A stretch of DNA of 64,000 nt from Candidatus Bathyarchaeia archaeon (GCA_035935655.1 DASYWW010000062.1:124001-188000); one strand, 5' to 3'; counted from the stretch's first letter, positions 31,993 to 41,381 are shown. Translations and numbers: made by a program. The notes: generated by a model from the sequence alone, not told the origin.

Positions 31993-33441
31993 ACGGAATA
32001 CAAGTACACTGTACTAACGAACACGACCATTGGCGCGTTCATGTCCCAGCTTGACGGGAACATCGTGCTCATCGCTCTGCCTACAATTACGCGGAGGCTG
32101 AACGCGTCGGCCTTCGAAGCCCTCTGGGTGTTGATGGGCTACATTCTCATGACCGCAGTCCTGCTGCTATTGTTCGGCCGACTGGCCGACATGTACGGCA
32201 AGGTGCGTCTCTACAATCTCGGCTTTCTAATCTTCACAATCGGCTCAGGGCTCTGCAGCCTCGCCCTCACCGGGACGATGCTCGTCTTCTTCCGTCTTGT
32301 CCAGGGAGTCGGAGCGGCGTTGATATGGGCGAACAACGCTGCCATCTTGACAGACGCCTTTCCTCCCAACGAGCGAGGACGTGCCATCGGAGTTAACCTC
32401 GTAGCTGGTATCAGCGGGTCCGTGATCGGCCTCATACTTGGCGGGGTCCTCACAGCTTCTTTGGGTTGGCAGTCGATATTTTGGATAAACTTGCCAATAG
32501 GCGCGTTCGCGACATTCTGGGCCTATAAGAAACTCCGTGAACTCGGCACTGTAAAGCATGAAAGAATAGATCTGCCAGGGAACCTGCTGTTCGCAGGAGG
32601 ATTGTCAGTATTCCTAATCGGGCTAACGCTGGGAGCATTGTCGGGATATACTCTTCTCGACCTGGTAATGATGATCGCGGGCTTGATCGCGCTCGTCGGA
32701 TTTGGCTACGTGGAACTCAAAGCCCCGACCCCATTGATGGACTTGAAGCTATTCAAGATCCGACCTTTTACTGCCGGAATCCTGAGCAACTTCCTCGCCT
32801 CGATCTCGAGGAGTGGAATCTCACTCGTGTTGACGATCTTCTTTCAAGGAGCATTGCTCTATGATGCATTGACAGCAGGTATTCTCCTGATCCCCTTTGC
32901 AGTGGCCTTCGTCACTGTCGGACCCTTGAGTGGCTTTCTCTCTGACAAGTATGGGGCCAGAGGATTTACCACAGGAGGTCTCTTGATATCGGCCGCGGCA
33001 CTGTTCGGGTTCGCGCTGGTCCCAGGGGATGCGTCCTATCCGGTCCTTGCATCGCTCATGGTTGTTAGCGGAGCCGGTGGTGGAATGTTTGTGGCACCAA
33101 ACATAAGCTCAATCATGAACGCAACCCCGGTAACCAGGAGAGGCGTTGCTTCAGGAATGTCAGCGACTCTTGTCACAACAGGAGCACTTCTCAGTCTCTC
33201 GATAGCGTTCGTTGTCTTGGCGACAAGCATCCCGTACAATATTCTCCAAGAAGTCTTTGCAGGCATTACCCCAACGAGTTCGAACGCGTCTAATATTGCC
33301 CTGTTCGTTTGTCCCATGCATACCATATTCCTGATAATGGGAATCATGAGCCTCGTTGCCGTAGTCCCTTCAGCATTAAGAGGCCAAAAGTTCGAGGGAG
33401 TTCCCGAATCAAGAGTCGCCAGCGCAGAACCTGTAGGGTAA
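31993..33441 (+). CDS. Major facilitator superfamily exporter (EmrB/QacA-like)
   Basis: The product has 14 hydrophobic helices, as in drug/proton antiporters of the DHA2 group. Signature stretches are AFMSQLDGNIVLIALPTI in helix 1 and GRLADMYGKVRLYNLG in the loop after helix 2. GSVIGLILGGVL follows in helix 5. The methionine at 32041 lies inside helix 1, so the real N-terminus is upstream (T-E-Y-K-Y-T-V-L-T-N-T-T). No ATG, GTG or TTG occurs there in frame; an ACG at 31993 is where relatives usually have ATG. The substrate is unknown. Confidence 0.87.
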   Translation, partial: TEYKYTVLTNTTIGAFMSQLDGNIVLIALPTITRRLNASAFEALWVLMGYILMTAVLLLLFGRLADMYGKVRLYNLGFLIFTIGSGLCSLALTGTMLVFFRLVQGVGAALIWANNAAILTDAFPPNERGRAIGVNLVAGISGSVIGLILGGVLTASLGWQSIFWINLPIGAFATFWAYKKLRELGTVKHERIDLPGNLLFAGGLSVFLIGLTLGALSGYTLLDLVMMIAGLIALVGFGYVELKAPTPLMDLKLFKIRPFTAGILSNFLASISRSGISLVLTIFFQGALLYDALTAGILLIPFAVAFVTVGPLSGFLSDKYGARGFTTGGLLISAAALFGFALVPGDASYPVLASLMVVSGAGGGMFVAPNISSIMNATPVTRRGVASGMSATLVTTGALLSLSIAFVVLATSIPYNILQEVFAGITPTSSNASNIALFVCPMHTIFLIMGIMSLVAVVPSALRGQKFEGVPESRVASAEPVG

Positions 33442-33514
33442 TTCTTCACCACACTCTTGTGCTTGCTCATTTCAACATGTGGCCCTGGACGGTGCCTCTT
33501 TCTCTGACTGAAGC

Positions 33515-34447
33515 CTATGTTGTGAAGTGTTCGTGGGGGTGTTGGTGAGGATCGACAATGGGGACCGGCGTCACGACCAGCCTTCGCAAGCCTCGGATTC
33601 TAGATTTGACTGAGGCTTCCAGTTCCGTGGCGACTTCGTGAGCCTCGTTCAACGTCATATTTCCCTCAACCTCTACCTCTAGTGCCCCCGTTATGAATGG
33701 GCCGGCTCGACGCAGCCTGAGATCTCTTATTCCCCTGACATCGGTATGGGATCTTATCAGACGTTCTATTTCGTGAGAAAGTTCTGGCTCGTGGAACTCG
33801 TCAAGGAGGACTAGGGAGGATTCTCGCAGAGCTACGTAGGCGACCGTAAGAATGTAGACTGCCACCAGCATTCCTCCAATGGCGTCCGCGAAGTGAATTC
33901 CGAAGGACGCGACGAGAACGCTGCCGAAGGCTACGAATGATGAGGACGCGTCTTTGATCGAGTTTCTCGCGTCAAGTTTCAGAGAGGAGATGTTGTACTT
34001 GTTGGCTACTTTGCGCATCTGGAGGGCACGGTAGAGAGAGCCCAATCCTGCGGCTAGAAGCACAGCTAGAGCAAGGGGAGGCGCATTAAGAGGTACGGGA
34101 TGCTGGAGAGCCCTGTAGGATCTCAGGAAAATGTAGCCTGAGACTGCTACGAGAACGATCGCGGTGATGAGGCCTGTGAAGCTCTCGACTTTGTAGTAGC
34201 CGAATTGGAACCTGCGAGTGGGCTTGCGGCGTGAGATGCGGAGACCGGCCCAGACAAAAAAGCTCACTACCGCGTCCGAGATGGAGTCAATACCATCTGC
34301 GAGAAGTGAGATGCTTCCGCTAATTAGGCTGAAGACTATCTCGACAATGCCGAGAGCCAATAAGGTCCAGATGGAGACCTTTGCAATTCTTTCTCCTTCC
34401 TGGAAACCGTGGCTTTCGTCTTCCAACCCTCGCTCGGTTGCCCCCAC
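33515..34447 (-). CDS. Cation diffusion facilitator (CDF) transporter
   Basis: This 310-residue protein has six hydrophobic helices and a C-terminal ferredoxin-like cytosolic domain. Metal-site motifs are visible: SLLADGIDSISDAV in helix 2 and HFADAIGGMLVA in helix 5, with the two Asp pairs typical of divalent cation exporters. The cytosolic domain has TLNEAHEVATELE and the HPHEH end, which may bind metal. The usual H-x-x-x-D in helix 2 is D-G-x-D-S here. Substrates could be zinc, iron or manganese; they cannot be told apart by sight. Confidence 0.88.
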   Translation of the reverse strand: MGATERGLEDESHGFQEGERIAKVSIWTLLALGIVEIVFSLISGSISLLADGIDSISDAVVSFFVWAGLRISRRKPTRRFQFGYYKVESFTGLITAIVLVAVSGYIFLRSYRALQHPVPLNAPPLALAVLLAAGLGSLYRALQMRKVANKYNISSLKLDARNSIKDASSSFVAFGSVLVASFGIHFADAIGGMLVAVYILTVAYVALRESSLVLLDEFHEPELSHEIERLIRSHTDVRGIRDLRLRRAGPFITGALEVEVEGNMTLNEAHEVATELEASVKSRIRGLRRLVVTPVPIVDPHQHPHEHFTT

Positions 34448-34563
34448 TTCACTCTCTTAGCTTGATTCACCTGAGGGTATGTTGATTTAGGTTTGGACCT
34501 GCGACGAGTGGTCAGGTCCCTCTCGGTTACCATTAATTATTCGAGCCCTATCCCATATTTGCC

Positions 34564-34995
34564 ATGGTCCTAGTTGCGAAAGACATTGTCGAGAAGGAGT
34601 TTCTTTCTCTCTCAAGAGAAACATCGGCGCTAGAAGCGGCTCGACAGATGAAAGCGAAACGACATGGATACGCGATCATAGCATCCTCCACTGGCAGCCC
34701 GGAAGGGATAGTTACCGAGTGGGACTATCTCTCCAAGATTGTGGCCGAGGGAAAAGACCCTTCGCATGTGAAGCTCGGAGACATTATGACAAGTGATCTC
34801 GTCTCCGTAGACGCGAACGTCGGACTTGATCAGGTCGCGGAGCTGATGGCTCACAAAGGGATTCGAAGAGTTCTAGTCTTGAAGGACCACAAGGTAATCG
34901 GCGTCATTACCGCAGCAATCATGCTCTCCAGACTGAAAGAATACGTCGACAAGGTCTCATCCACAATCGCAAGACTCCAATCCCCAATGATGTAG
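34564..34995 (+). CDS. Protein with two CBS domains
   Basis: This 143-residue protein is made of a tandem CBS pair (residues 8-65 and 72-130) and nothing else. Typical strands are GIVTEWDYLSKIVAEGKDPS and VLVLKDHKVIGVITAAIML. CBS pairs usually bind adenosine nucleotides and regulate partner proteins. It ends three bases before the methyltransferase gene, but that neighbour is probably only cotranscribed. Confidence 0.88.
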   Translation: MVLVAKDIVEKEFLSLSRETSALEAARQMKAKRHGYAIIASSTGSPEGIVTEWDYLSKIVAEGKDPSHVKLGDIMTSDLVSVDANVGLDQVAELMAHKGIRRVLVLKDHKVIGVITAAIMLSRLKEYVDKVSSTIARLQSPMM

Positions 34996-34998
34996 AAT

Positions 34999-35820
34999 AT
35001 GACTGGCCAGCAACAAAGTGCATGGAATGATTACGGCGGTAGTGGGCCAGAAATCTATGAGCGTTACATGGTCCCATCTCTCTTTGGCCCTTGGGCAGTA
35101 GACCTTGTCAAGTTAGCCGCTCCTGTGCGAGGTGAAAGCGTTCTCGATGTAGCGTGTGGAACGGGAATTGTAGCCCGACTTGCAGCCCAACACTCAGGCC
35201 CGATGGGGAAGGTTGTTGGGTTGGATCTTAACCCTAGCATGCTAACAGTTGCCCGCTCAGCATCTGCAGGAACAGAGAGTATCGAATGGCGAGAAGGTAA
35301 CGCGATGGCCTTGCCTTTTTCTGACAAAACATTCGATCTGGTTTTGTGCCAACAAGGGCTGCAGTTCTTTCCTGACCGTCTTGCTTCCTCAAAGGAGATG
35401 CACCGTGTTTTGGTTCCCGGTGGAAGGCTTGCCCTTAGTGTTTGGACTTCTATCAGCAATTGTCCCGGGTTCCAGTCCCTCACAGAAGCGTTAGCAAATC
35501 ATATTGGCTCAGAGGCAGCCGCATTTATGCGGTCGCCCTTTAGTCTGGCAAGTGAAAGCGAATTGCGCTCTCTGGTTGAGAGGGCCGGATTTCATAACGT
35601 GAAAATCCATACAGCATTCAAGGGATTGTTCTTTCCGTCTCCGGATGAGTTCGTCAAGCGTTATGTGGCGGCATCACCTTTAGGGCCCATGGTCGCTAGA
35701 GCAGAAAGCAGGTCTCAGCAAGCGTTGCTTGAGGATGTGAGTGAGGCTCTCCAGTCTTGTGTCAACGACGATGGGTTGACATTTCCCATTGAAACGCATT
35801 TTGTGCTTGCGAAGACCTAG
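34999..35820 (+). CDS. Class I SAM-dependent methyltransferase (UbiE-like)
   Basis: This 273-residue enzyme has motif I VLDVACGTGIVARLAAQ, then GLDLNPSMLTVAR and DLVLCQQGLQFFPD. The last two carry the SAM-binding acidic residue and motif IV. The later MHRVLVPGGRLALSVW is also typical of UbiE/menaquinone-type methyltransferases. The substrate may be a quinone precursor or other small molecule. It is placed directly after the CBS-domain gene. Confidence 0.87.
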   Translation: MTGQQQSAWNDYGGSGPEIYERYMVPSLFGPWAVDLVKLAAPVRGESVLDVACGTGIVARLAAQHSGPMGKVVGLDLNPSMLTVARSASAGTESIEWREGNAMALPFSDKTFDLVLCQQGLQFFPDRLASSKEMHRVLVPGGRLALSVWTSISNCPGFQSLTEALANHIGSEAAAFMRSPFSLASESELRSLVERAGFHNVKIHTAFKGLFFPSPDEFVKRYVAASPLGPMVARAESRSQQALLEDVSEALQSCVNDDGLTFPIETHFVLAKT

Positions 35821-35915
35821 TGAGGAGCGCCCGGTATCGTTGATTTGTGAGGCCTAATCCGCTCTTTCGGGGCAATGTTTAACACGGGAATTTGCGAGTT
35901 CTAGTACGTTCTCCT

Positions 35916-36881
35916 ATGGCTCAGATGCTCCAGTTCAACGGACACGGGGAGCTGGCAGCGGAGATTCTGCGTCTGAAAGAGGAGAGAAACGCGGTCATTC
36001 TAGCGCACAATTACCAGGTTCCAGAGGTCCAGGACATCGCGGACTTTGTAGGGGACTCATTAGGTCTATCGCAAGCTGCGGCTAGAACGCCTGCGGATGT
36101 GATCGTGTTCTGTGGAGTTCACTTCATGGCAGAGACGGCCTCGATTATCTCGCCAAAGAAAACTGTGTTATTGCCGGATCTAGGTGCTGGTTGTTCGTTA
36201 GCGGCGACGATCGATGGGGAGAAGTTACGGGCCTGGAAGAAAGAGCACCCGAACGCGGTCGTTGTTTCGTACATCAACACGACTGCCGAGGTTAAGGCCG
36301 AGAGCGATTATGTCTGTACCTCCAGTAACGCGGTGAAGGTCGTTAGCAGTATTCCTAAAGATCGAGAGATTCTCTTCCTTCCGGATCTTTTCTTGGGAGC
36401 ATACGTCAAGGAGAAGACCGGACGCGAGATAGAGATTTGGCCGGGGGAATGCCATGTTCACGCAGGGATAACACCGGATATTGTGAATCGGAAGCTTGCT
36501 GAGAATTCCGACGCGGAGTTTCTGATTCATCCTGAGTGTGGATGTGTTACCCAGTTTCTCTATTTTGCTGAAAAGGGCGATTTCAACATGCCGATGATTC
36601 ATGTTGCCTCCACCGAGGGTATGGTTCGTCGCGCAAGAGAGTCGAGCTCGGACAAGTTCCTTGTTGCGACGGAGACTGGTATCCTTCATCGCATGCGAAA
36701 AGAGAACCCGGACAAGATGTTCCTCCCGGTGAAAGAGGACGCTGTCTGCCAATACATGAAAACGATAACTTTGGAGAAAGTGGCTAACTCGCTGAGAAAC
36801 ATGGTCCACGAGGTCAGAGTCCCGGAAGAGACGGCTGGAAAGGCGCGCCTGGCCATCCAGCGTATGCTCCAACTGGCCTAG
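35916..36881 (+). CDS. nadA: Quinolinate synthase A
   Basis: NadA condenses iminoaspartate with dihydroxyacetone phosphate to quinolinate using a [4Fe-4S] cluster. Visible signatures are VILAHNYQVPEVQDIADFVG and FCGVHFMAETA, which carries the first cluster Cys. PGECHVHAG and HPECGC lie in the C-terminal half. ATG at 35916 matches the family start; TTG at 35892 would add eight residues. The next gene starts eight bases later. NadC, the next pathway enzyme, is encoded far away at 51612. No nadB is in the window. Confidence 0.95.
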   Translation: MAQMLQFNGHGELAAEILRLKEERNAVILAHNYQVPEVQDIADFVGDSLGLSQAAARTPADVIVFCGVHFMAETASIISPKKTVLLPDLGAGCSLAATIDGEKLRAWKKEHPNAVVVSYINTTAEVKAESDYVCTSSNAVKVVSSIPKDREILFLPDLFLGAYVKEKTGREIEIWPGECHVHAGITPDIVNRKLAENSDAEFLIHPECGCVTQFLYFAEKGDFNMPMIHVASTEGMVRRARESSSDKFLVATETGILHRMRKENPDKMFLPVKEDAVCQYMKTITLEKVANSLRNMVHEVRVPEETAGKARLAIQRMLQLA

Positions 36882-36888
36882 CTTAAGA

Positions 36889-37233
36889 GTGCTCGCGGAC
36901 GAATTGGAGGGACGAGAATCCCTGGCGTCTGTATTCGATGTTGGATCAGAGGCGATCGTCCCTGCACTAGTTTTGCTCGCGATAGGCTTCCTGGTAGGGA
37001 TTGTGCTCAAGAAGACTGTGAAGCTCGGGCTCGCGATCATTTCTCTCGTCGGTTTTCTTGTCGCAACAGGCTACATCAACCTCCAACTGAGCGATTCCTC
37101 GAAGGCAACGATATACCGGGTCTTCTCGCAAGCGCCAGCCGTGGCCAGCCAAGCCTCGGCAGTCGCAAGCATACTGCCAATCACCTCCGCAGCGTTTCTG
37201 GTTGGCCTTGCCCTAGGAATTTGGAAAGGCTGA
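36889..37233 (+). CDS. FUN14-like membrane protein
   Basis: This 114-residue membrane protein has two or three hydrophobic helices. The first carries VLLAIGFLVGIVLKKTVKLGLAI, like the glycine-rich helix of the FUN14 family. The middle is a polar amphipathic stretch, and the last segment is ITSAAFLVGLALGIWKG. The role in archaea is unknown. It begins at GTG 36889, directly after nadA, and is probably cotranscribed. Confidence 0.7.
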   Translation: MLADELEGRESLASVFDVGSEAIVPALVLLAIGFLVGIVLKKTVKLGLAIISLVGFLVATGYINLQLSDSSKATIYRVFSQAPAVASQASAVASILPITSAAFLVGLALGIWKG

Positions 37234-37322
37234 CACAAACAGAGGACGCTATACCCTAGAACTGGACGCCGGGGAACATTACAATTTAGATTGAGACCCT
37301 TGTAAAGGGCGCTGAAAGCGAC

Positions 37323-38231
37323 ATGTCAAGGGTCCTAGGAAAAGACTCAGGTCTCTTCAGTAATTTTTCAAACCCGAGCGAGAAAGATAGATGCGAATCC
37401 TGCAGCAATATTGCAACCTGCAACGTATGCGGTAAGTCGATCTCTGGCTTCGAACATATCGGCGTGAGGGCCACAGCCGGTCAAGAATCCGGAATATGGC
37501 ACTATGCCAGTCCCTGTCGTCACCGAAACCAGCTCCGCGCTAGATCCGCCAATGTGAAATATGGTGGCGGTCCACTATGGAAGAACGGTTACACCTGGCA
37601 GAACGTCTATTGGGGTCCCTACTTTGCAAGCTCGGCCGCTGCACCGTGGGTACAGAGCATTGAGAAGGCTGTTGTCGACATAGAGACTGACAAGACGTAT
37701 TCCGCGGGGCTATCGCAATACAATGTTGGGATTGGGAAGCTCAACTCCCTCATTATGATTAAGACGGCTCCCGCGGCGAAAATATCCGATGGGCAAATCA
37801 GACAGAATCTTGCAAGCTGGATCTCATCGGGCACCGTTCCCAATCTCGGGACCAAGGGGGCGTACAACATATTCCTTCCACCGGGAGTTACAGTATCTCT
37901 CTCACCGGCAGAGGCGTCTTGTGCGTTCTTCTGTGACTATCACAATACCGCCAACGGGTCCAACGGTCCATTCTATACGGTAGAGCCCTTTCCGTGTACC
38001 AAAGGTTGTAACCATTGCACCAACAATTCTCTGGACACTCTGACGCAAGGATTGTCGGAAGAGATGGTGGAGTTGAAGACTGACATGAACCCGGGAACAG
38101 GATGGGTCATAGGAAACCTTGAGCTCTGCGACTATTGCGATGCGAATTTCGTATGCAACCGGATCAGTGGTGGAGAGTACGTCAACGCTTGGTACGACAA
38201 GAACAAGAAGGCCTGCTGGAAAGGCATCTGA
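37323..38231 (+). CDS. Cysteine-rich protein resembling exordium/PHI-1-type secreted proteins
   Basis: This 302-residue protein starts with a zinc-ribbon-like segment (CESCSNIATCNVCGK, residues about 24-38). A core follows with WQNVYWGPYF, LASWISSGTVP and CAFFCDYHNTANG, then SLDTLTQGLSEEMVELKTDMNPG. The core order resembles plant exordium-like and related bacterial proteins. Those usually carry a metal-like H-E-x-x-E; here the His is replaced by Ser (LSEEMVE), so any protease activity is doubtful. Many cysteines (CTKGCNHC, CDYCDANFVC) suggest metal or disulfides. No signal peptide is seen. Confidence 0.5.
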   Translation: MSRVLGKDSGLFSNFSNPSEKDRCESCSNIATCNVCGKSISGFEHIGVRATAGQESGIWHYASPCRHRNQLRARSANVKYGGGPLWKNGYTWQNVYWGPYFASSAAAPWVQSIEKAVVDIETDKTYSAGLSQYNVGIGKLNSLIMIKTAPAAKISDGQIRQNLASWISSGTVPNLGTKGAYNIFLPPGVTVSLSPAEASCAFFCDYHNTANGSNGPFYTVEPFPCTKGCNHCTNNSLDTLTQGLSEEMVELKTDMNPGTGWVIGNLELCDYCDANFVCNRISGGEYVNAWYDKNKKACWKGI

Positions 38232-38375
38232 TTCTCAGGACTCGATCTATCAAGAACCATTCTGTAAATTGGGCCAATCCTCTTAGCCAAAATACTCTTC
38301 AGCGATGATCGGTATCACATTGGACCATCAGAAAATCTGACACAGATGACCTAGACAAACAGAGGAAGAATCTCC

Positions 38376-38777
38376 ATGCCTGATCCCATCGAAGAATTTC
38401 TTTCGAACTATCCCGAGGAAATACGGCGGATCAGCGCAGAATTGCGCAAGATAACAAGAAATACGATGCCCAAGGCGCACGAATTCCTATACTATGACGC
38501 AATCAACTTCTCGCTTGACGATTCTCCTCTCGGACGCATCTGCTACATCTCACCAACGGAGAAGTATGTTACGCTAGGATTCTTGTTCGGCGCACAGCTG
38601 GATGATCCGGATCACTTGCTACAAGGTAGCGGCAAACGAGCGCGACACATTAAGATTAGAACGTTGAAAGAAACGAAGAACTCAGCTCTCAAAGAGTTGG
38701 TAAAGGTGGCATGGAGCCACGGGACCGGCCCCGTCCCAATGGCTACGCGAAAGCCCGCCCCAAGATCTAAGCGCTGA
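38376..38777 (+). CDS. DUF1801 / YdhG-like protein
   Basis: This 133-residue single-domain protein of the DUF1801 group shows DPIEEFLSNYPEEIRRISAELRKI at the start, then a strand-rich core with ICYISPTEKYVTLGFLFG. The end is a basic linker. Related proteins include YdhG, described as an iron chaperone-like fold; the role here is unknown. ATG 38376 is the start, and the gene is convergent with corA. Confidence 0.82.
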   Translation: MPDPIEEFLSNYPEEIRRISAELRKITRNTMPKAHEFLYYDAINFSLDDSPLGRICYISPTEKYVTLGFLFGAQLDDPDHLLQGSGKRARHIKIRTLKETKNSALKELVKVAWSHGTGPVPMATRKPAPRSKR

Positions 38778-38831
38778 AGACTGGCAATCTACTCCTTGAT
38801 AGATTGTAAGTGCGCTTCGTTGGCGTTGATC

Positions 38832-39833
38832 TTAGATCCAGCCGCTTCTCTTGAAGTAGTAGACGAATCCCAGCGATATGATGAACATAGCTAGAATCAG
38901 GATGTAGAATCCGAGTGGGTCGCTGGATCCAGGTTGGAAGAAGCCTGGGGTGAAGTTCATTCCGTAGATTCCTGCAAGTAGAGTGAGCGGTAGAAATATT
39001 GTTGCGACAAGTGTGAGGACCTTTATTGTATTGTCTGTCGAGGCTGAGTGGAGGCTGATGTAGAGATCCCGGACATCACTTGTCCTGTCTCGATCATTAT
39101 CGATTGTTTCCAATAGCTGGAAAGAGTGGTCGTACACGTCTCTGAAGCTTCTGAGACTGGTATCCGCGACAAACGGGACCGCACCGCGCATCACCATCCC
39201 AAGCATGTCCCTGGTCGGCGTGAGAGAGTGCCTGAGGGTCATCAGTCGCTTTCGCACGGCTTCAATCGTCGTTATGATGTTGATGATGTTCTCCATTCTC
39301 TTCACCCGTGTCTTGAAGGTTGTAGCTGCTTGTTTGTCGATTTCCTCAAGCCGCTCCTCCGTTTCATCAAGGATGGGATAATACGCGTCGACCGCGAAAT
39401 CCAGGAAGACGTAGAACAAGAGGTCAGGGGTGGGAGTGGTCGTGAGTGGGGAGAGGCCTCTTGTTTTGATTCGCGAGTCGACAGCATGGATTAGCTCTGA
39501 CTCGACGGTGTGGATGGTTATGATCCAGTTCTTCTGGAAGAACACGAAAAGCTCGATTATCTCGCTCTTCCGGTTCTTCACGACTGGTACGTGGATGACT
39601 GCGAAGACGTTCTTCCCATAGTCCTCAAGTTTCGGCCGCTGATTCTTATGGACGACATCCTCGACCGCGTAATCGTCGAGTCCAAACCGCTGTTTCAGGT
39701 CGGCCAGCTCTTGCTCTGTCGGGCTCTCAGCGTCAATCCAGAGCAGCTCGCCCTGCTTCACCTCAACAGGGAATCCCTTCAAGGTCTCCGCTCCCGAATC
39801 TATATTGGACTTGAGAAGTGTGAGACTGATCAA
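38832..39833 (-). CDS. corA: CorA-type magnesium/cobalt channel
   Basis: This 333-residue protein has a large N-terminal cytosolic alpha/beta domain with long helices and two C-terminal membrane helices. The pore signature YGMNFTPGF follows the first helix (LTLLAGIYGMNF, near residue 292). The acidic loop between the helices is normal. CorA forms pentameric channels that open when cytosolic magnesium falls. It stands alone, divergent from the SnoaL-like gene at 39927. Confidence 0.94.
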   Translation of the reverse strand: MISLTLLKSNIDSGAETLKGFPVEVKQGELLWIDAESPTEQELADLKQRFGLDDYAVEDVVHKNQRPKLEDYGKNVFAVIHVPVVKNRKSEIIELFVFFQKNWIITIHTVESELIHAVDSRIKTRGLSPLTTTPTPDLLFYVFLDFAVDAYYPILDETEERLEEIDKQAATTFKTRVKRMENIINIITTIEAVRKRLMTLRHSLTPTRDMLGMVMRGAVPFVADTSLRSFRDVYDHSFQLLETIDNDRDRTSDVRDLYISLHSASTDNTIKVLTLVATIFLPLTLLAGIYGMNFTPGFFQPGSSDPLGFYILILAMFIISLGFVYYFKRSGWI

Positions 39834-39944
39834 CGGTCAGAACTATATCCGCTCGCAATACCAAATAATAAACTGACGATGGATCACTTCGAAGCCTCAT
39901 AGAAAATGATATTTCGGTATCGCTGAGTGAAGAATGGGCTCAAG

Positions 39945-40346
39945 ATGGCTAGTACTAGGCTAGTCGTGAACAGATGGATTCGCAACTACACGAGAGCATG
40001 GTTGAAGAAAGATGCAAAAGCGATTTCCTCTCTCTTCGCGGAGGACGCGACGTACCAATCTCATCCCTTTCGTCCGGCGAATCAAGGTGTGAAGAGCATC
40101 CTGGATTATACGTTGGGGGCGTTGGATGTCGGACAGGTATACGAGGTTCGTTTTGGAAAGCCCGTCGTAGAAGGCTCCCGAGCCGCAGTCGAATACTGGA
40201 CAACGATGAAAGAGAAAGTGGAAGATGTAACACTCGCCGGATGCGTAACGCTACACTTCGCAAGGAACGGATTGTGCAAGGAACTACATGACTACTGGGT
40301 CCTGCAAACAGGAAGACAACAAGCCCCACTCAACTGGGGACACTGA
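39945..40346 (+). CDS. SnoaL-like NTF2-fold protein
   Basis: This is a protein of about 133 residues with the NTF2 cone fold: helix RWIRNYTRAWLKKDAKAISSLFAEDATYQSHPFRPANQG, then strands AAVEYWTTMKEK and VTLAGCVTLHFARNG. The family is used for cyclases, dehydratases and hydrolases as well as non-enzymes, so no reaction is claimed. ATG 39945 is preferred over GTG 39927. Confidence 0.75.
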   Translation: MASTRLVVNRWIRNYTRAWLKKDAKAISSLFAEDATYQSHPFRPANQGVKSILDYTLGALDVGQVYEVRFGKPVVEGSRAAVEYWTTMKEKVEDVTLAGCVTLHFARNGLCKELHDYWVLQTGRQQAPLNWGH

Positions 40347-40426
40347 GACAACTCGCTCGTGCGAGACTGAGAGCGCAGGACCAGCAAAAACTGCACCAAA
40401 AGAAGCGTTGACAAGACCAAAAGCCT

Positions 40427-40999
40427 CTATAATGCCTGGGATGCGATTCTCCAGTCTTTCACGTCGAATTTTGCCCTAAGCAGGAGACTCTTCGATTCTT
40501 CATTGTCTACATTCAGAGTGGCAAACAATCCTTTGATATCATGTCTTCGTGCAAATTCTTTGGCCGCTGAGATTAGAGCTAGGCCTACCCCTCTTCGCCT
40601 GTGAGCAGGATGAACTGCGATGTACTCAAGCCAGAGCGCCTTGTCCCAGTCATTAACCCAGCTGAGAAGCTGAGCCAGCAGAAACCCAACCAATTTCCTA
40701 TTCTCTATCGCAACAAAGCTACTATGAGTTGCGACGTAGAAGTCGAGTTGTGCAGCGTCAAGGTGGGGTCCAACTGGATCGTATACTTCTCCTGATCGCT
40801 GTCTTTGGTATTGCAAATACTCATCGATCACAGTTTTGTAAATTTCTCGAACATCGGAATAGTCTCTTTTCTGGAGCGGCCTGATCTCCAATCTTCCGAA
40901 CCTGCAGGTCCACGCGTAGGCCTCGTCCCCAAAAATGGCTTGCCTCGTCAGCCCATGTTGAGATTTTGGCTGGTTCTCAGAACCGAGCGAAGATTCCAT
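40427..40999 (-). CDS. GNAT-family N-acetyltransferase
   Basis: This protein of about 190 residues has the acetyl-CoA-binding motif VHPAHRRRGVGLALI (near residue 139) preceded by WLEYIAV. The C-terminal strand is GLFATLNVDNEESKSLLL. An upstream extension to 41158 would run through the start of a plus-strand gene and has low protein character, so ATG 40999 is chosen. The substrate is unknown. Confidence 0.8.
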   Translation of the reverse strand: MESSLGSENQPKSQHGLTRQAIFGDEAYAWTCRFGRLEIRPLQKRDYSDVREIYKTVIDEYLQYQRQRSGEVYDPVGPHLDAAQLDFYVATHSSFVAIENRKLVGFLLAQLLSWVNDWDKALWLEYIAVHPAHRRRGVGLALISAAKEFARRHDIKGLFATLNVDNEESKSLLLRAKFDVKDWRIASQAL

Positions 41000-41108
41000 A
41001 TGGCTCTTGAGTAGACCCGTAACTCCGCAGACCGGGATTGCGTGACAAACATTTGATGTCTCACCCGGTTCCGCCAGACTCTCCTCGCGTCTGTAGGAGA
41101 GCCAGCTC

Positions 41109-41381
41109 GTGTCGACCAAGAGAAGCATCGTCGTTACCGTCGTAGTCTTGGCCATCATCGCAATCGCGGCTTACGGCCTGTTCTCTCTCGGAGGTGGCAC
41201 TGCGCGAGGAGGCAATGAAAGCGGTTTCCGATCTCTGAATGTCAGAACCCTTATCACGCTCGCAGTAGTCGGTGGGTCTGCATTCATTACCGGCTTCGGA
41301 ATGAGAGACGTCATCGGCCGGGTTGTAGCTACCCGCAATCGGAATCGGCTGAAGTCTCTTCAGGAGCAGAAGAGACCGTGA
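41109..41381 (+). CDS. Small membrane protein coupled to a haem-type membrane protein
   Basis: This 90-residue protein has an N-terminal hydrophobic helix (SIVVTVVVLAIIAIAAYGLF) and a second one (ITLAVVGGSAFITGFG). A glycine-rich stretch lies between them and the tail is basic. It starts at GTG 41109. Its stop overlaps the next start (GTGA at 41378-41381), so the two are translationally coupled and may form one membrane complex. Unknown family. Confidence 0.65.
   Translation: MSTKRSIVVTVVVLAIIAIAAYGLFSLGGGTARGGNESGFRSLNVRTLITLAVVGGSAFITGFGMRDVIGRVVATRNRNRLKSLQEQKRP

Noticed and set aside
36225-37040. Minus-strand frame opposite nadA
   Set aside because: It is an antisense shadow of a clear NadA enzyme; no domain is visible.
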